DNA from: Gnetum montanum
Taxonomy: Eukaryota > Streptophyta > Gnetopsida > Gnetales > Gnetaceae
Assembly (NCBI GenBank): GCA_015680685.1
Contig: MNCI01014495.1
Coordinates: forward strand, 117,685-181,684
Reading direction: 5' to 3'
Length of the DNA: 64,000 nt
Numbering within the stretch: the first letter of the stretch is position 1; each line of letters opens with the position of its first letter. The notes beneath the pieces were generated by a model. It made no database searches. It was not told where the DNA came from and saw only the letters and a list, made by a program, of their open reading frames with translations. The position numbers were made by a program, and so were the translations under genes. Positions 12,231-24,885 of the stretch are shown here, piece after piece.

Positions 12231-13196
12231 TTTGCACGTCAGTCCACCTTCCCTCACTTTAACATTACTTGGTGAAACAACATATGATTTTATAGGATGA
12301 TTTTGTTGATCATGGCTTTGTGCAATAGCATGGGTGAGGTTGGCCACAACACTTAGCCCCTGAACAAAAAATTGCATGCAAGTGCAAGGAGCAACAAAAC
12401 CCACAAAATCTTAAAAGAAAAATAATAAAATAAGAAAAATTTCAAAAAATGAATTTAAAATTGAATAATAAAACCATCTCACCTAAGTTAGGACTTAGGT
12501 AAGGACTGCTAAAATCAAAAATTCAAAAGTGGAACTTGGAAATGAGGGTTATAAAAAAAAGGTTTCGATAACAACAATTTTGAAAAAATAGGAAGCATAA
12601 AAAATAGGTAGAAAATAAAGGGTCTAAAGATGAAGGTTTTAAAAAAAATTCAATAGGTTCTAAGATAAGATCAGAAAACAAAACAACCATAAGAAATGGC
12701 AAGAAGAGCTGATAAAAAAAAGGTAGGAGAAAGGCCCTCCTTCTAGCGCCAAAAAGGTGTTGATGCATAAATTTTGGTCACACTAACACTTGGGAAAAGA
12801 AAAACTCATTAGAGGAGACTATTGCCTAGGGTGCCTCCCATATGGGTACAAAAACCCAGGAATAGTCTCAACTAGAGAGGGCTACGTGGCCTTTTGAAAA
12901 CAGTAAAAAAATTTATAAATTTTAATTGGAATGAGTATCTCAAATTCAACAATACAAAAAGTAACCAAAATAAAATTTCCCTGCTTCTTAGTTACTATTG
13001 TTGTTCGCCACCAGTCCATTGTAGACACTATTGCAGCCAACACTACCTATAGCTACAGAAGGAGGGAGAAAGAAAGAAGAGGTTGGATGAAGGGGCTCAC
13101 TAATGCATCTCTGATGCATAAATAGAACGTGATCCATCGCCAACAAAAGAGAGGAAAATTTATCCCTGCTTGGAGAATCCTGCCACAAAAAATAAG
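12231..13196 (-). mobile_element. C2: truncated copy of element C
   Basis: It matches element C in order. First comes the end of the left LTR (about 12231-12355, ending ...GGTTGGCCACAACA). Then come about 400 bp of internal DNA (12356-12757) and the start of the right LTR (from about 12758, GTTGATGCATAAATTTTGG) up to about 13196. It is cut inside both LTRs. The internal part holds no coding frame of note, as in C. The right LTR retains the long TATGGGTAC tract and the A-rich stretch. Confidence 0.75.
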
Positions 13197-13380
13197 CATG
13201 AGTCATGTTATAAACACATGGAGTAGTCAGACTCATCGAGGAAGTGCATAAAACAAGCAAGTTCCCTTAATGCCACTCCCTTTTCCATTCCTCCTTGGTC
13301 CTCCTTTACTTCAAGGAATAATGATCATGAGTTAATTTTAGTTTCATGTGAGAAGATCCATATTTCTTTCATGATAAAGA

Positions 13381-15071
13381 CATATTATTTATAGAAACTA
13401 GAGGAATGGATGATGTAGTTTACTAATTTATACAAATTATTCACCCAATCTTCTTAATAGCATAGGACAAATATCTAACATACAATGTTGATTTGTGCTT
13501 CATGGTTGGCAAAATTATTAATGAAAACCTAGGAAATATCCACAAAACACAAAGAAAATGACTTTTAAAAATAGGAAATCATAAAGAAATAAAAAATAAT
13601 AAGAAATGGGAAACATATTAAATATTGGCAAATTTTGAAAAAATAGGAAAATGTTAAAAATAGAAAAATAATAAAAAATATAAAACAAAAAGTGAAAGAT
13701 TTGGTCCTCACAAGATGTTAAGTTAGATGGTTATCTCCTTGACTAAGTTGGAAGAAGGAGCTCCTAGAAATGGAATGAGCTTGGCCTTGCGTTAATGTGT
13801 TGTTGTTGGTCTTGGTTGCTTGAAGTCCTTGAAAGGTTTAACTTGTTGCATGTTAACTAGCATGTGCTTAGTTAGGCTTATTGAATAGTAAATCTTTATG
13901 ACCTTAAAAGGAAAGGTTGAATGTATAATGTAAGGTTTTCTTTCACAATGTTTGGAACTTAGTTCATTAAGGCACATGCATAGGATTCTAATAGAGAACC
14001 TTCTCTCGTGGTTAAAATTAAACTCTTCATATTAAAGCATAGTGTCATTGCTTGTTATATGTCTTATACAATTCCTTCATCATAAGGATTATCATTTGAT
14101 TTTCATCTAGAATGTTGAGTGCCATTAATATTTTTATTATTGTTGTTATTATTTTGTGCTAGGTTGATGTCTAGGTCAAGGTCACATGTAGTTGTGACTG
14201 TGCGAAGTTCAATTTGAATTAAAAGTTTAGGTAACTTTTTGTATAGTAACTCATAAAGAGAGTAGCCTATAGGAAGTTTTTATGTTGAGTGGTAGACCCA
14301 TAGGGCATTATTGTGTTTAGTGCTCTAATCTTTCTTATATCTACTAATGATACCTCTTGTGATCTCCCTATTGGTTACTTTGGCTTAAGCATTGGCTTGA
14401 GGGTGATAATGTGTTATAAGTTTATGCGCCATCCCCAAGCATTAACTTCTAAAAGGTAGAACCTATATAATGAGTTCCATTATCAGAAATTAGTGCCTTA
14501 AGCATACCAAACCTATTTACCACATGTTGTTAAAAGAATAGAGTTGCAGTGAAGGAATTATAGTTGGTGACAGCTATAACTTTAGCCCATTTGGTATAGT
14601 AGTTCATAACAACTATGATGTAACACTTTCCATTGGACATTAGGGTGATGGACCCCATGAAATCAATTCCCCAAAGATCGATAAGGTCTAGTGGTTAAAT
14701 TCATTGTTGAGGTCATTAGATTCTAGTTGTTATTCCTCCTTCTTGTTGGCATTGCTTGTATGAATGGGCAAAGTGATAGACATCCCTAAAGAACATGGAT
14801 CAAAAACATCCTACCATTAAGATTTTTATGGTTATTTTCCTTCCAACATAATTTTGCCCACAAGAGCATTCATGGGCATCTTGAAGAACTCGAAGTTGAT
14901 ATTCATCAAGTACACACCATCACACCAAGTCATCTACATAGATTTTATAAATGTTTCCCTCTATCTTCATGTAATTTTTAATCTAATGGAGGAATTATTA
15001 TTTTCTCTTACAGTCCCATCCTGCATGAGTCTTCTATGTGAGGAAGTAGGAGAGGAATTCATCATACCAGT
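13381..15071 (-). pseudogene. Host D: old Athila-like fragment, integrase and 3' region
   Basis: The sequence aligns with element A 3600-5260 on the same strand but is much more diverged. It includes the 3' non-coding edge (GAGGAATGGATGATGTAG at about 13402) and the integrase tail in 13792-13977 (LVNMQQVKPFKDFKQ). The complement of the DxWGIDFMGP block lies at about 14635-14690. It stops at the target site of element B (15067-15071, CCAGT) and continues at 21825-21841 and 33453-33665. It is the oldest layer of the nested block. Confidence 0.78.
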
Positions 15072-15883
15072 TGATGGGACGCGATATCGCATAGGCTACG
15101 ATATCGCGTACATGATATTGCATACACGCTATTGTCTTTCCCTGCGATATCACGTACGCGATATCGTAGCCCGTTGCTAGTTCTATAAATAAGAGGTAGC
15201 TCTCCCTTGTTTCTCCATCTAGATCTAGAACTTAGCCAAACTCTAGAAAGTTTTCCATTCCAGAGTTAGAATAATTTCCATGTGCCCGCAGTAGGAGTCT
15301 CAAAGTGAACAAATCTTTATTCAAGCAATTCTGTACCTGATCACACAATTGTGTACGAAAATAAAGATGAACTTTTGGATAAACCTTGCAGCATATGGAC
15401 TAAGCTAAATAGGAATTTAGTTATTGTTAGATGTTTAAATGCTTTCTTAAGGACTTAATCTCTCTCAACCCTCAACTCTCATAGTTAAGTGCATTCAGTA
15501 CGATCGCTTCGAGCACGTGTGTTACGCTTGGTAATCCCAGTAACGAATAGTGTTTGGTAATCCCAGCAGCGTTGCATTGGTTCAGGGTGTGAAATGGCAA
15601 GTGGGAATGGATACTGATGCTAGGATGATTAAGGCTTAGTTAGTTAAAGTTAGTTACTTAGTCTCTTCACCCTTTCCTCTCTTAGCATAGGCGATAAAAA
15701 CATAAAAGATATAAAAATCACATACCTCAAGCTTACTTAACCATAAAACCGTGACAAATACAAGTAAGCTTGGGAGGACAACAATTGATTAACCTTAGGT
15801 GTTCCATAAGGTGTGTAAGCACTTAGTCCTTGGATTTTGACTGGATCGTATGGTTGAGTATAGGGGTACCTCACCACTCATCA
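15072..15883 (+). repeat. Element B 5' LTR
   Basis: TGATGGGACGCG...CTCATCA. The first 100 bp hold a dense set of GATATC(G) palindromes joined by GCGTACGC-like bases. TATAAATA lies at 15184-15191 and AATAAA at 15360-15365, which brackets the expected transcribed repeat region. Compared with the 3' copy it has extra palindrome units and lacks about 15-20 bp near its end. Confidence 0.92.
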
Positions 15884-15905
15884 TTGGCACCATTGCCAGG
15901 GACTT
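15884..15905 (+). promoter_or_regulatory. Element B primer-binding site
   Basis: TTGGCACCATTGCCAGGGAC starts directly after the LTR. It is closer to the tRNA-Asp complement than the sites of A, E or F. Confidence 0.78.
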
Positions 15906-16029
15906 AGTTGTTTGTGCACTATGTAGAACATACGAAATCATCCACATCATTGGGAAACTTAAATGAACCCTTAGGGTTAATCATACGAAAAACAACATAA
16001 TGGTCAATAGCACACCGAACAAAACTAAG

Positions 16030-17695
16030 ATGTCTTCTTCTCCACACAAAAGCACTTCACCACCTAGGACCAACACTAGAGGCAGTTGGCGGCACAACAT
16101 ACATAACCAAGAACTACTAGTTCCTCAACAATTCAGTGTGATATATATTCATCACAATGATTATATACTTGACTTTACCTTTGTCTTCCATCAAGATGAA
16201 CAATTGCGTTGGAGAGACATGGAGGGTAACATAGTATGGCCTCCAGACAGAGCCACCCCCAACATGCTCCTTCGTGCCCTTGAACGAATTGGCATGTCAC
16301 AATTATACACTAAGTACGTTGCATGCGATTACAACATGAGGGACTACCATCCCATAGAAGTGCAACATCAACGGGACTTGCAGCAGGAGAGTTACCACAC
16401 ATCGTTGAAGGGAAAAGGACCCCATAATGCTTTGCTCGTCATAAGAGAAATTAAGGGTGATGAACCTATTTCAATAGGTTCTCCACAAATGATGTTCCCC
16501 CTCCTAACGATAGTGAGGAGGTAGGGTATCAGAACCTTCGCTCCACGATTCACAACCTTGGTTCTAATTTCCACGAACACCAAGTGTTCAATAAGGGAAC
16601 ACAAACACAAGATAAGGACAAGCATTCTGATCGTCATCACGATTGGGGTCGAGATCACCGAAGGGAAGGTAGGAAACATTGTCATGGTGATGGTTCTCCT
16701 TCCTCTTCCCCTTCATCACACCATTCACCCTCTCCTTCAATGTCAGGACTCAGTCATAAAGAACCCAACAGTGAGGATAAGGGTAAGGATAAGCAGAATG
16801 AGAAACCTCGACAGGAGAGTTGAGAGCGAGGATGAGGGCACTCAAGAGAATCAAGGCATGGAAGAAGGGAAAGTAGGGAACAACGTAGGAATCATAGATG
16901 CCATGAGAGGAGTGGCAACGAAGAACCGCTACTTGCAACCCAGAGTATGTTAGACATTATAGAGGCTATTAGAATACCTACAAGGCATTCAAAAGATAGC
17001 TAGATCAAGAGACTAGACATGAATAAAATCCCCTGATTTGAGGGGGGATACAACGTTGATCCGCAAAACCACTGATAGGCATTTCATGATGCCTGTGCCT
17101 TGCAGAATATAAAAAATGAGTGGCAAAAGTTAAAGTTGTTTCCAAGGACACTCATAAAAGAAGCGGAAAGTTGGTATCGGTCATTAGAACCAGAATCTAT
17201 TCGAAGGTGGAGTACGATGTTAGAACTATTTAATGATAAATATCAAACATACTCTAGAGTGTCCAACCTACATAAGCAGATCCAAGGATGGAAGCAGAGT
17301 TGGTGAATAAGAAAACCTTGTCGTTTCAGAAACTAACAATAGAAGTGTTGGCTAAGGTAGATCAGATGTGGGACTCTTTAGATAGTAGATTTGAAACCAT
17401 TTTAAAAATCATAGAGGAGTCTAAGAAGCGAAGTAGTGACCATGATAAGAAAAAGAAGAGGGATTTGGACCATGCACGTAACAAAGGTAAGGATAAAATA
17501 GCTATCACTGAAGAGGTTTTGGATTCGGATATAGACAATGATGGTGGATGTGAGATTTGCCAGTATGACCATCCTAAGGGATGTTGCCAAATAATCTCAC
17601 ATCTACATGAATTTGGGATGTATGCACTCAACCCAAGACTTAACAAACAGCAGGCACCCCATCGGTTACCTTATCCCCAAGGTAACCCAAGGTAG
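16030..17695 (+). pseudogene. Element B gag, frameshifted
   Basis: The start chosen is ATG 16030 (MSSSPHKSTSPPR), because F starts with the same residues; an upstream in-frame ATG lies at 16000. The N-terminal block (QLRWRDMEGNIVWPPDRA) is open to 16524. The Arg/Ser/His-rich linker continues in another frame (16558-16823). The capsid-type domain is at about 17040-17306 (ESWYRSLEPESIRRWS). A third open piece, 17288-17695, has a charged helix and the knuckle-like CEICQYDHPKGCC (17549-17587). This reads C-x2-C-x3-H-x4-C, the short spacing known from Athila-type gag. At least two frameshifts are needed to link the parts. Confidence 0.82.
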
Positions 17696-18329
17696 TTCCA
17701 CCAATCGTTAACGTATTATGCAAGTGGAACTCCACCACAACCTATCGAGCAACACCAGCAGTGGCAATACCCACTATCATGGGGGATGCCACCACCAAGA
17801 CAACAATACCGTTACTAGCAACCAGATCCATATGGCTACTACGTGTAGTAGCCAATCTCTCCAAGTGACTATGTTGGTCACGTAACCCCACAATGTCACT
17901 ACCAAGCTTAGGAGTACTATAGGACTTTCTGTTGGTCACGCAACCCCACAACATCACTACCAAGCTCAGGAGTACTATAGGACTCTTTCTCCTGGGAGAG
18001 ACACACCACATGCATACCATCCTCTAAATTCATCCGTGACTCTTATGCCCATAGTTCCACTACCACCCACTCCATCGATGCAAGGGGAACTCCCCACTCA
18101 ATCACAGTAACGAAATGCTACGAGAGTTGTAAATCTCCAACCCACTGCTAGTTCTGGAAACCATACAAAGAGAAGACCTTTCTTCAGAACCAACAGTCCA
18201 AACAAGCTCTCACAACCACAAGTGGTTGAGCCTCAAAACGCCTCTCCATCAAATAAGGCTTCGGATCTCCCTTCAAACCAAAAATAGAGTTCAATGCACA
18301 CGGTTATGTTAACACATACCGTCATTGAC

Positions 18330-18724
18330 TAGATAAAGGTGGGCCACCTTCCAAGAAATTATTTGATCCTGGAAGTCCTCTAATCTACCTCCAAGTCGCT
18401 GGGAATGAACCACGTAAGGCTCTTCTTGACTCAAGTTTTGGAGTCAACTTAATATTCCAAGAAATGTATAAAGCCTGGAACCTTCCTCCACTTAAGAAGA
18501 ACAACATTCACTTAGAGTTGGTTGACCAGTCCATCACCATTCCTTTGGGATTGGTGGAGGATGTAGTTACCACTGTGTGTGGATGGTCATATCCAGTTGA
18601 TTTCCTAGTGATAGAAGTCAAAAATAAAAAAGGGGACCTTCCAATAATAATGGGGAGGGCTTGGCTAGGTACAATAAACGCATGCCTAGGAATACGTGAT
18701 CTTTTCCTAGAGGGAGATATCTAA
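18330..18724 (+). pseudogene. Element B aspartic protease
   Basis: The order matches F. AGNEPRKALLDSS appears around 18398-18436, where the active site should read D-S/T-G but reads D-S-S. Then come VNLI, a hydrophobic QSITIPLGLVEDVVTTV stretch, and LPIIMGRAWLGTINACLGI. It is open from 18464 to 18724. Loss of the active-site Gly suggests the enzyme was already dead or decayed later. The coding part ends about 350 bp before the internal deletion. Confidence 0.8.
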
Positions 18725-19059
18725 GGAAAACACTTATGGAAAGATTGAGAAGAAGAAGGTTCCATGCATCACATACAGTGATACAAAGGGTGATGGCATA
18801 CATGAATGTTCAACATTGCCTGCATGCAACCGATGTGCCTAGGAAACTAAGATACAAAAGTTCCTATATGTAGCAACCACACGACAAGAAAACACCCAGT
18901 GGTTGATAGCTAACAAGGAGAGAAACTCACCAACATGCATGGAACTAATTGGGGGAACAACGTGCACTCACATCGAAAGCATAAATACACTGGAGCATGA
19001 GCATCGTCAACTTTCAATCCTTAACCTGAAAACATCAATTGGGAGAAGCTGGACACTTC

Positions 19060-19090
19060 TAAAAAATTCAAACAAATGCTCATTATTTCA
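19060..19090 (+). other. Deletion junction in element B
   Basis: To the left, AAAATTCAAACAA matches F at about 46585-46597 (pre-RT linker). To the right, TGCTCATTATTTCAGATCTC matches the post-integrase sequence of F (49462 onward) and A. CAA occurs at both F breakpoints, so a short-homology join or template switch is possible. Confidence 0.8.
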
Positions 19091-19129
19091 GATCTCTCCC
19101 TTTCAATTTTGTCATGGGGGAGATGGCCA

Positions 19130-21018
19130 CCTATGCTGATCATTTGCAGCCCTCAGTTTCTTTTTAATTTTTTTTTACACATTTTTGTTTTACAATTTTC
19201 TTTAACTTTTCTTGTTTTTGTTTTACAACATCATTCATACTTTTTCATTTATTTGTGTGTGTGTGTGTAATTATCCATTTTGTTAAGTTTTTCACCCAAT
19301 AAGTGCTCCTGATGATGGTATGAACTGTATTCCATTGGTTGCTAATGTTTGGTTTTTACCTTTAAGTTATGATGTTGATACTAAGGTATGGTTCTTTTGA
19401 TATCACAGGCAATGAGTCCACATCATCCATGCATCCATAAATCTCTATGGTCTCTCTTGGCTTGGAACTGTATAGTCCCTTTCTTCAAATAATAAGAACT
19501 ATCAATGAATCGGTGACTGGACATTTCTCAAACTAAGGAAGGACTCAAGGATTGAAAAGGGTGTGGCTTCAAGGGAACTTGATGCCTTTTTTTGGCCATT
19601 CTCTTGGGTGCTTGGATGTTTTCTTCTTGAGTTTTCTTACTATTTTGACGTTACCCAATTATCGAGAAGCTAAGTGAATAAAATAAAAATAATAAGTCTT
19701 TGCATGGTATGGTTCTCACGAAAAACAACAAAAAAAACAATGAGGATTCAAAGCACATCCCTTAGAAGAAATAATCAATTGGGCTACAAGCACTGGTTAT
19801 GGAACTAAAAACATGTTCCCTCTAACTAAGGCCCTTCCTCGCTTCCTACTTTCTCCTCTCTTATTTCGTCGGAATGGTGGTGGCTCTTTGAGGAATGCAT
19901 TCTTGTTACTTCAAGTGGATGGATTGGCCGAATGTATTAATGCGAAGTCACTGGATGTGGATGGTTTGAGGCTGGAATTGGAATGGGATCTACCAAGTCA
20001 CATTAATCATTAAATACACAAAGGGTCTGTACACCACCTTGTTCATGAGACTCCATTCCATTCTCTTCTTTCCATTGTTCTTTCTCCATGGTTCACCTCA
20101 TTTCCGGTTGTATCAGTAGTTTATATTTTGGCTAATGCATTGTTTTCTTTTTAGTAAACTCTTGTGGGTAAGACTTTAACTCTTGCTTCCAATTGACATT
20201 TATAGAGCCTACGGACTCTTTAAATGTGGGAATGTCAAGGCATTAAGGGTATAAGCCTACTTTGGTGAGGACCCACTGGCATTCCTCTTTGGTGCATTAG
20301 TTAATTTCTTTCCCTTAAACATTTTTTCAATCAATTTTATTTTGTTCATTTCCATCTTGACATCCATTTCATCGATGTTACAGTTGTCTCGTTTTCTCCA
20401 TCTTGCTTATTCCTTTTCTTTTTCCATTCTATCGCTACTGGAGGTTTGCTCTTAGTCATGGGGGTCCTGACCCAATTTTTTTGGTTTCCTCCTAACCCCT
20501 ACACCTTCGGTAGTCACCATTATTATATCTCCAGAATCCGCATCAACCATATCACAACTCAGCCAATGGACCTTTCACCGAAGCAAGGTATCAACTGCAT
20601 TATGATTCATTTACCCTTGCTAATATAAGACTGTGTTGTATGTGCAGATGGCAATCATACAACAATGGATTGGATCTGGAGGGAACACTTGGAATGGATC
20701 GGTTTTGAAGTAGTTATGCAAGGAACAAGATTGATGTTGCACTTACGGATGCACAATGAAAGGTGTAATCGTGGCGTTGGTAGCAGTAGACTTCTTCTCT
20801 CTTCTCTCTTCTCTCTCAGCTGTCAAATAAGGCCTGATGTCAAATGTATAAAGTGTTTACTCTTGCTGTCGTGAACACCAGTTTTGTTATGCTTTGTAAT
20901 GATGATCCATTCACATGTCATCCCATTCACCATTAGTTCCATTCAAGTCAATAATCCCATACCTTCCCAATATTTTGTAAGGAACTCAAGCACGAGTTTT
21001 TATTCAGTCATGGGGGTA
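19130..21018 (+). other. Element B 3' non-coding region
   Basis: About 1.9 kb is homologous in reverse to element A 2020-3890. It holds no coding frame with a motif. It includes a T-rich tract and a (TG)n run at about 19254-19268. It ends at GTCATGGGGGTA, the probable polypurine-type primer before the 3' LTR. Confidence 0.7.
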
Positions 21019-21824
21019 TGATGGGACGCGATGTCGCATACGCCGCAATATTGCATCTTTTCCTGCAATATCGCGTACGTGATATTGTAGCCCGTTGCTA
21101 GTTCTATAAATAAGAGGCAGCTCTCCCTTGTTTCTCCATCTAGATCTAGACCTTAGCCAAACTCTAGCAATTTTTCCATTCCAGAGTTAGAATAATTCCC
21201 ATGTGCCTGCAGTAGGAGTCTCAAAGTGAACGGATCTTTATTTGAGCAATTCTGTACCTGAGCACACAATTGTGTATGGAAATAAAGACAAACTTTTAGA
21301 TAAACCTTGCAGCATATGGACTAAGCTAAATAGGACTTTAGTTATTGTTAAATGTTTAAATGCTTTCTTAAGGACTTGATCTCTCTCAACCCTCAACTCT
21401 CATAGTTAAGTGCATTCAGTACGACTGCTTCGAGCACGTGCGTTACACTTGGTAATCCCAATAACGAATAGCGTTTGGTAATCCTAGTAGCGTTGCATTG
21501 GTTCAGGGTGTGAAACGGCAAGTGGGAACGGATACTGATGCTAGGATGATTAAGGCTTAGTTAGTTAAAGTTAGTTACTTAGTCTCTTCACCCTTTCCTC
21601 TCTTAGCATAGGCGATAAAAACATAAAAGATGTAAAAATCACATACCTCAAGCTTACTTAACCATACAACCATGACAAATACAAGTAAGCTTGGGAGGAA
21701 AATGATTAATTAACCTTAGGTGTTCCATAAGGCGCATAAGCACTTAGTCCTTGGAGTTCGACCAGATCACACGTGCATGCTCATATTCGTATGGTTGAGT
21801 GTAGGGGTACCTCGCCACTCATCA
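21019..21824 (+). repeat. Element B 3' LTR
   Basis: TGATGGGACGCG...CTCATCA pairs with 15072-15883. It has fewer GATATC palindromes than the 5' copy. TATAAATA lies at about 21104. It is followed directly by the CCAGT target copy and 12 more bases of host D before the copia LTR. Confidence 0.92.
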
Positions 21825-21841
21825 CCAGTTTATGATCCTTA

Positions 21842-21884
21842 TGTTACAAAAATAATTAAATTTACAAATTGAAATAGTAAAGAC

Positions 21885-21917
<33 letters not shown>

Positions 21918-22212
21918 TTTATGTGAAAATCCCAAAGTAGAAAAAAACCCATGGAAACCAGTGTAGAGCTCTTCCTTTATCTAGAGAAAATATCCCAAGA
22001 CATAAGCCATTCTTGATAACTTTCGTAGCTTGTTGTTGTTGTTTTAGTGGTGCCAAACACATCTCCCATCCTTTAATTTATAGTAAAAAATAATAGTCTT
22101 TTTCTATTATAAACTTAAGATAATTTTAGAAAATGCTTTAAGCAAAGATTATAAAGCTGGAAGTTGATAAAAATTGAGGAAGAGTTTTCTTCACATTAAC
22201 TGAAAGTTAACA
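21842..22212 (-). repeat. Copia 3' LTR
   Basis: It pairs with 33093-33452. Next to its inner edge the minus strand reads CAAGTGGGAGAAT (complement of 22213-22225), the typical copia polypurine tract. It contains an A-run and a short CA repeat (about 21887-21912). Confidence 0.88.
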
Positions 22213-22439
22213 ATTCTCCCACTTGAAATTTTTTTTGACAAATCTTCAAGTTAGTGATGCACTGCTTCCAAGCTACATTCTTACATCTATGCTATCCCAA
22301 GTTTTTTTGTGCAACAAACATGCACATCCCTTGCAACCACTTTAGTCAATGCATTAGCAATATTTTTCTTGGTGTTAATCTTCTGCAAATTAATTAAGCC
22401 TTATTCAAAAGTATCTCTAATAGAATGGTATTTAATACC

Positions 22440-22760
22440 GATATGTTTTGTTCTATCATGATAAGCTAAATTTCTTACTAGATGTAAGGCACTTTGGCTA
22501 TCATAGAAAATTTGATAACTGTGTTGCTTTACACCAAGAAATTGTAAAAAATCTTCACAACCATAACATCTCCTTACATGCTTTTGTCAATGCCACATAT
22601 TCAAATTTTGTAGCATACAAAGTTACCAAAGATTTAAGTTTTGACATCCACCTTACTGCAGCAAAGCCTAAAACAAAACATAATCTATAGTTAAACATAT
22701 GATATCTAAATCAACTACAAAATTTGCATCCACATAACCACAAATATGAAAATCATTATT
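22440..22760 (-). pseudogene. Copia RNase H, decayed
   Basis: The minus strand reads DSQSALHLVRN, then DRTKHIGIKYHSIRD and ALTKVVARD. These are standard late RNase H motifs of Ty1/copia polyproteins. The first half has stops. The plus-strand frame at 22448-22690 is only its antisense. Confidence 0.8.
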
Positions 22761-22761
22761 T

Positions 22762-23994
22762 CTAAAACATAAATAGGCAGTATCTAAGAATCCAGTTCAC
22801 AACAAGCCAATGGTTCCAACTGTAATTATTCATATACCTACTTACAACACTTACTGCATATGCTATATCTGGATGAGTGCATACCATAGAATACATTAAA
22901 GAGCCAATAATAGAAGTATATGAAATATCTATTACTTTGGCAATTTCTTTTTCTGTACTGGGACAATCTTTCTTAGATAATTGAAAATAAGAAACCAAAG
23001 GAGTACTTACAAGTTCTACTTCTAACATATTAAAACATTCCAATACTTTTCCAATATAATCACTTTGTCTAAGCCATAATATTTTTTGCTTTCTATCTCT
23101 GTAAATATGCATTCTAAGAATTCTTTTTTCTTGTCGCAAATCTTTCATAGCAAACTATTTTCTCATCTCTATTTTAAGTTATTATATTTTTGATATATCA
23201 TTTCCTACAATTAGCATATCATCTACATAAAACAACAAAATTACAAATTTATTTTTATCACTTGAAAAATAAACACAATGACCAAGATTACTCTTGCAAT
23301 AACCCATTTTATGCATAATAGAATCAAATTTTCTATACCATTGCCTAGGAGCCTATTTTAAACCATATAAGCTTTTTCTCAAGTGACACACATAATGAGG
23401 TTTATTTTGATCAACAAATCCTTATTGTTGATGCAAATAGATTTTTTTATTTAAATCACCATGTAGAATTTTTTTTTTAACATCTAATTGTTCTAACTCT
23501 AAATCTAAATAAGCAACCAATGAAAGAACAATCTGAATAGAAGAATGCTTAATAGCTAGAGAAAAAATTTCTGTAAAATTAATTCCTAGTTTTTTATCAT
23601 AACCTTTAGCTACCAATCTAGCTTTATAAAAATTCCCCCCATTTACCTCATTCTTTAAAGTAAAAATCCATCTATTTTGAAGTGTTTTATGTTCCTTGGG
23701 TAGTTTAACCAATTCCCAAGTTCTGTTCTGTTGAAGTAAATTCCATTCCCTTTTTATAGCTTCCTTTCATTTTATTACATCAGGACTTGCAAGAGCTTTT
23801 TTATCATTTTAGGTTTACCATAATTTGTATAAAGAATATAATCTTTAAATATAGTAGGAGTACATATTATTTTACTTGAATGTCTTACCCCATGGAATGT
23901 ATCTTTTGCAAGATTTTCCTCCTCATCAGTTTCTTTCTCTGCATCTTCATCCAAAAATTCTAGAGTGTTTTGATTTGTCACTTGCTCTCATATT
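22762..23994 (-). pseudogene. Copia reverse transcriptase, decayed
   Basis: A frame at 23422-23712 reads RWIFTLKNEVNGG, YKARLVAKGYDKK and LEQLDVKK, the N-terminal RT motifs. FYVDDMLIVGND, the catalytic YVDD box, lies at about 23198-23235. The frame at 22762-23148 continues with SDYIGKVLECFNM, GSLMYSMVCTHPDIAYAVS and YMNN. A short acidic linker at 23775-23981 precedes it. The domain order and spacing are full length, but three frame breaks are present. The region starts immediately after the insertion point of element C. Confidence 0.88.
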
Positions 23995-24780
23995 TGTTGA
24001 TGCATCAATTTTGGACACACCAACACATGAGGAAAAACTCATTTGAGGAGACTATTACCTAGGGCACCTCCTATATGGGTACGGAAATCTAGGAATAGTC
24101 TCAGTTGAATAGGGCTACATAGCCTTTTAAAAATAATTTAAAAAATGAGAATCTTAATTGAAATAAGTGCCTCGAATTCAAGAATACAAAAAGTAACCAA
24201 AATAAATTTTCCCTGCTTCTCAGCTACTGCCGCTATTCACCGCTGGTCCATTATGGATGTTGTAACAACCAACATTGCCTGTAGCTATCGAAGGAGGGAG
24301 AGAGAGAGAAGAGGCTAGATGAAGGGGTCCACTGATGCATCTCTAATTTATAGACAGAATGTGCCCCATCGCTAGCATGAGAGAGGAAAATTTATCCCTA
24401 TTTAGAGAACCCTGCTGCAGATGCATCCCCTACCAAAAATAGAACAGAATTGTAGAACCCACACCTACAACTGCTATTGTCAACTACTACAAAACCATGG
24501 TAGAGAAAGAAAGAAAGAACAAGCCACCAGATCATGTTTCCATGTGTCAGTAGATGCGTTGTTATCTCTAGTCCTACGTCTACCATTGTCATGGGTTTCC
24601 CATGAAAAGGAAAAAGAAAACTACTGCCTCTTGGTTTCTTGCTAAAATTGCTGATTGTTATCCATGCAGCTCTGCCACTGCTGATTATTACCAGTCCATT
24701 GCTAAGAATAAAGAAATAGGATTGCAAAACCTACTTGCCATGCTCACCATCCGCACATGTTAGCTACATTACTATTGCCC

Positions 24781-24811
<31 letters not shown>

Positions 24812-24827
24812 AAGAAGAAGAAGAAGA

Positions 24828-24885
<58 letters not shown>

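Larger units (their letters stand above)
15072..21824 (+). mobile_element. Element B: Athila-like element lacking RT, RNase H and integrase
   Basis: LTRs at 15072-15883 and 21019-21824 are flanked by a perfect 5-bp target duplication, CCAGT (15067-15071 and 21825-21829). A primer-binding site, gag and protease are present. At about 19073 the sequence jumps from the pre-RT linker straight to the sequence following integrase. Compared with F, this removes about 2.86 kb (F 46597-49460), i.e. all of RT, RNase H and integrase. The 3' non-coding region is complete. It would have needed enzymes from relatives. LTRs differ by substitutions and indels, so it is not recent. Confidence 0.93.
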
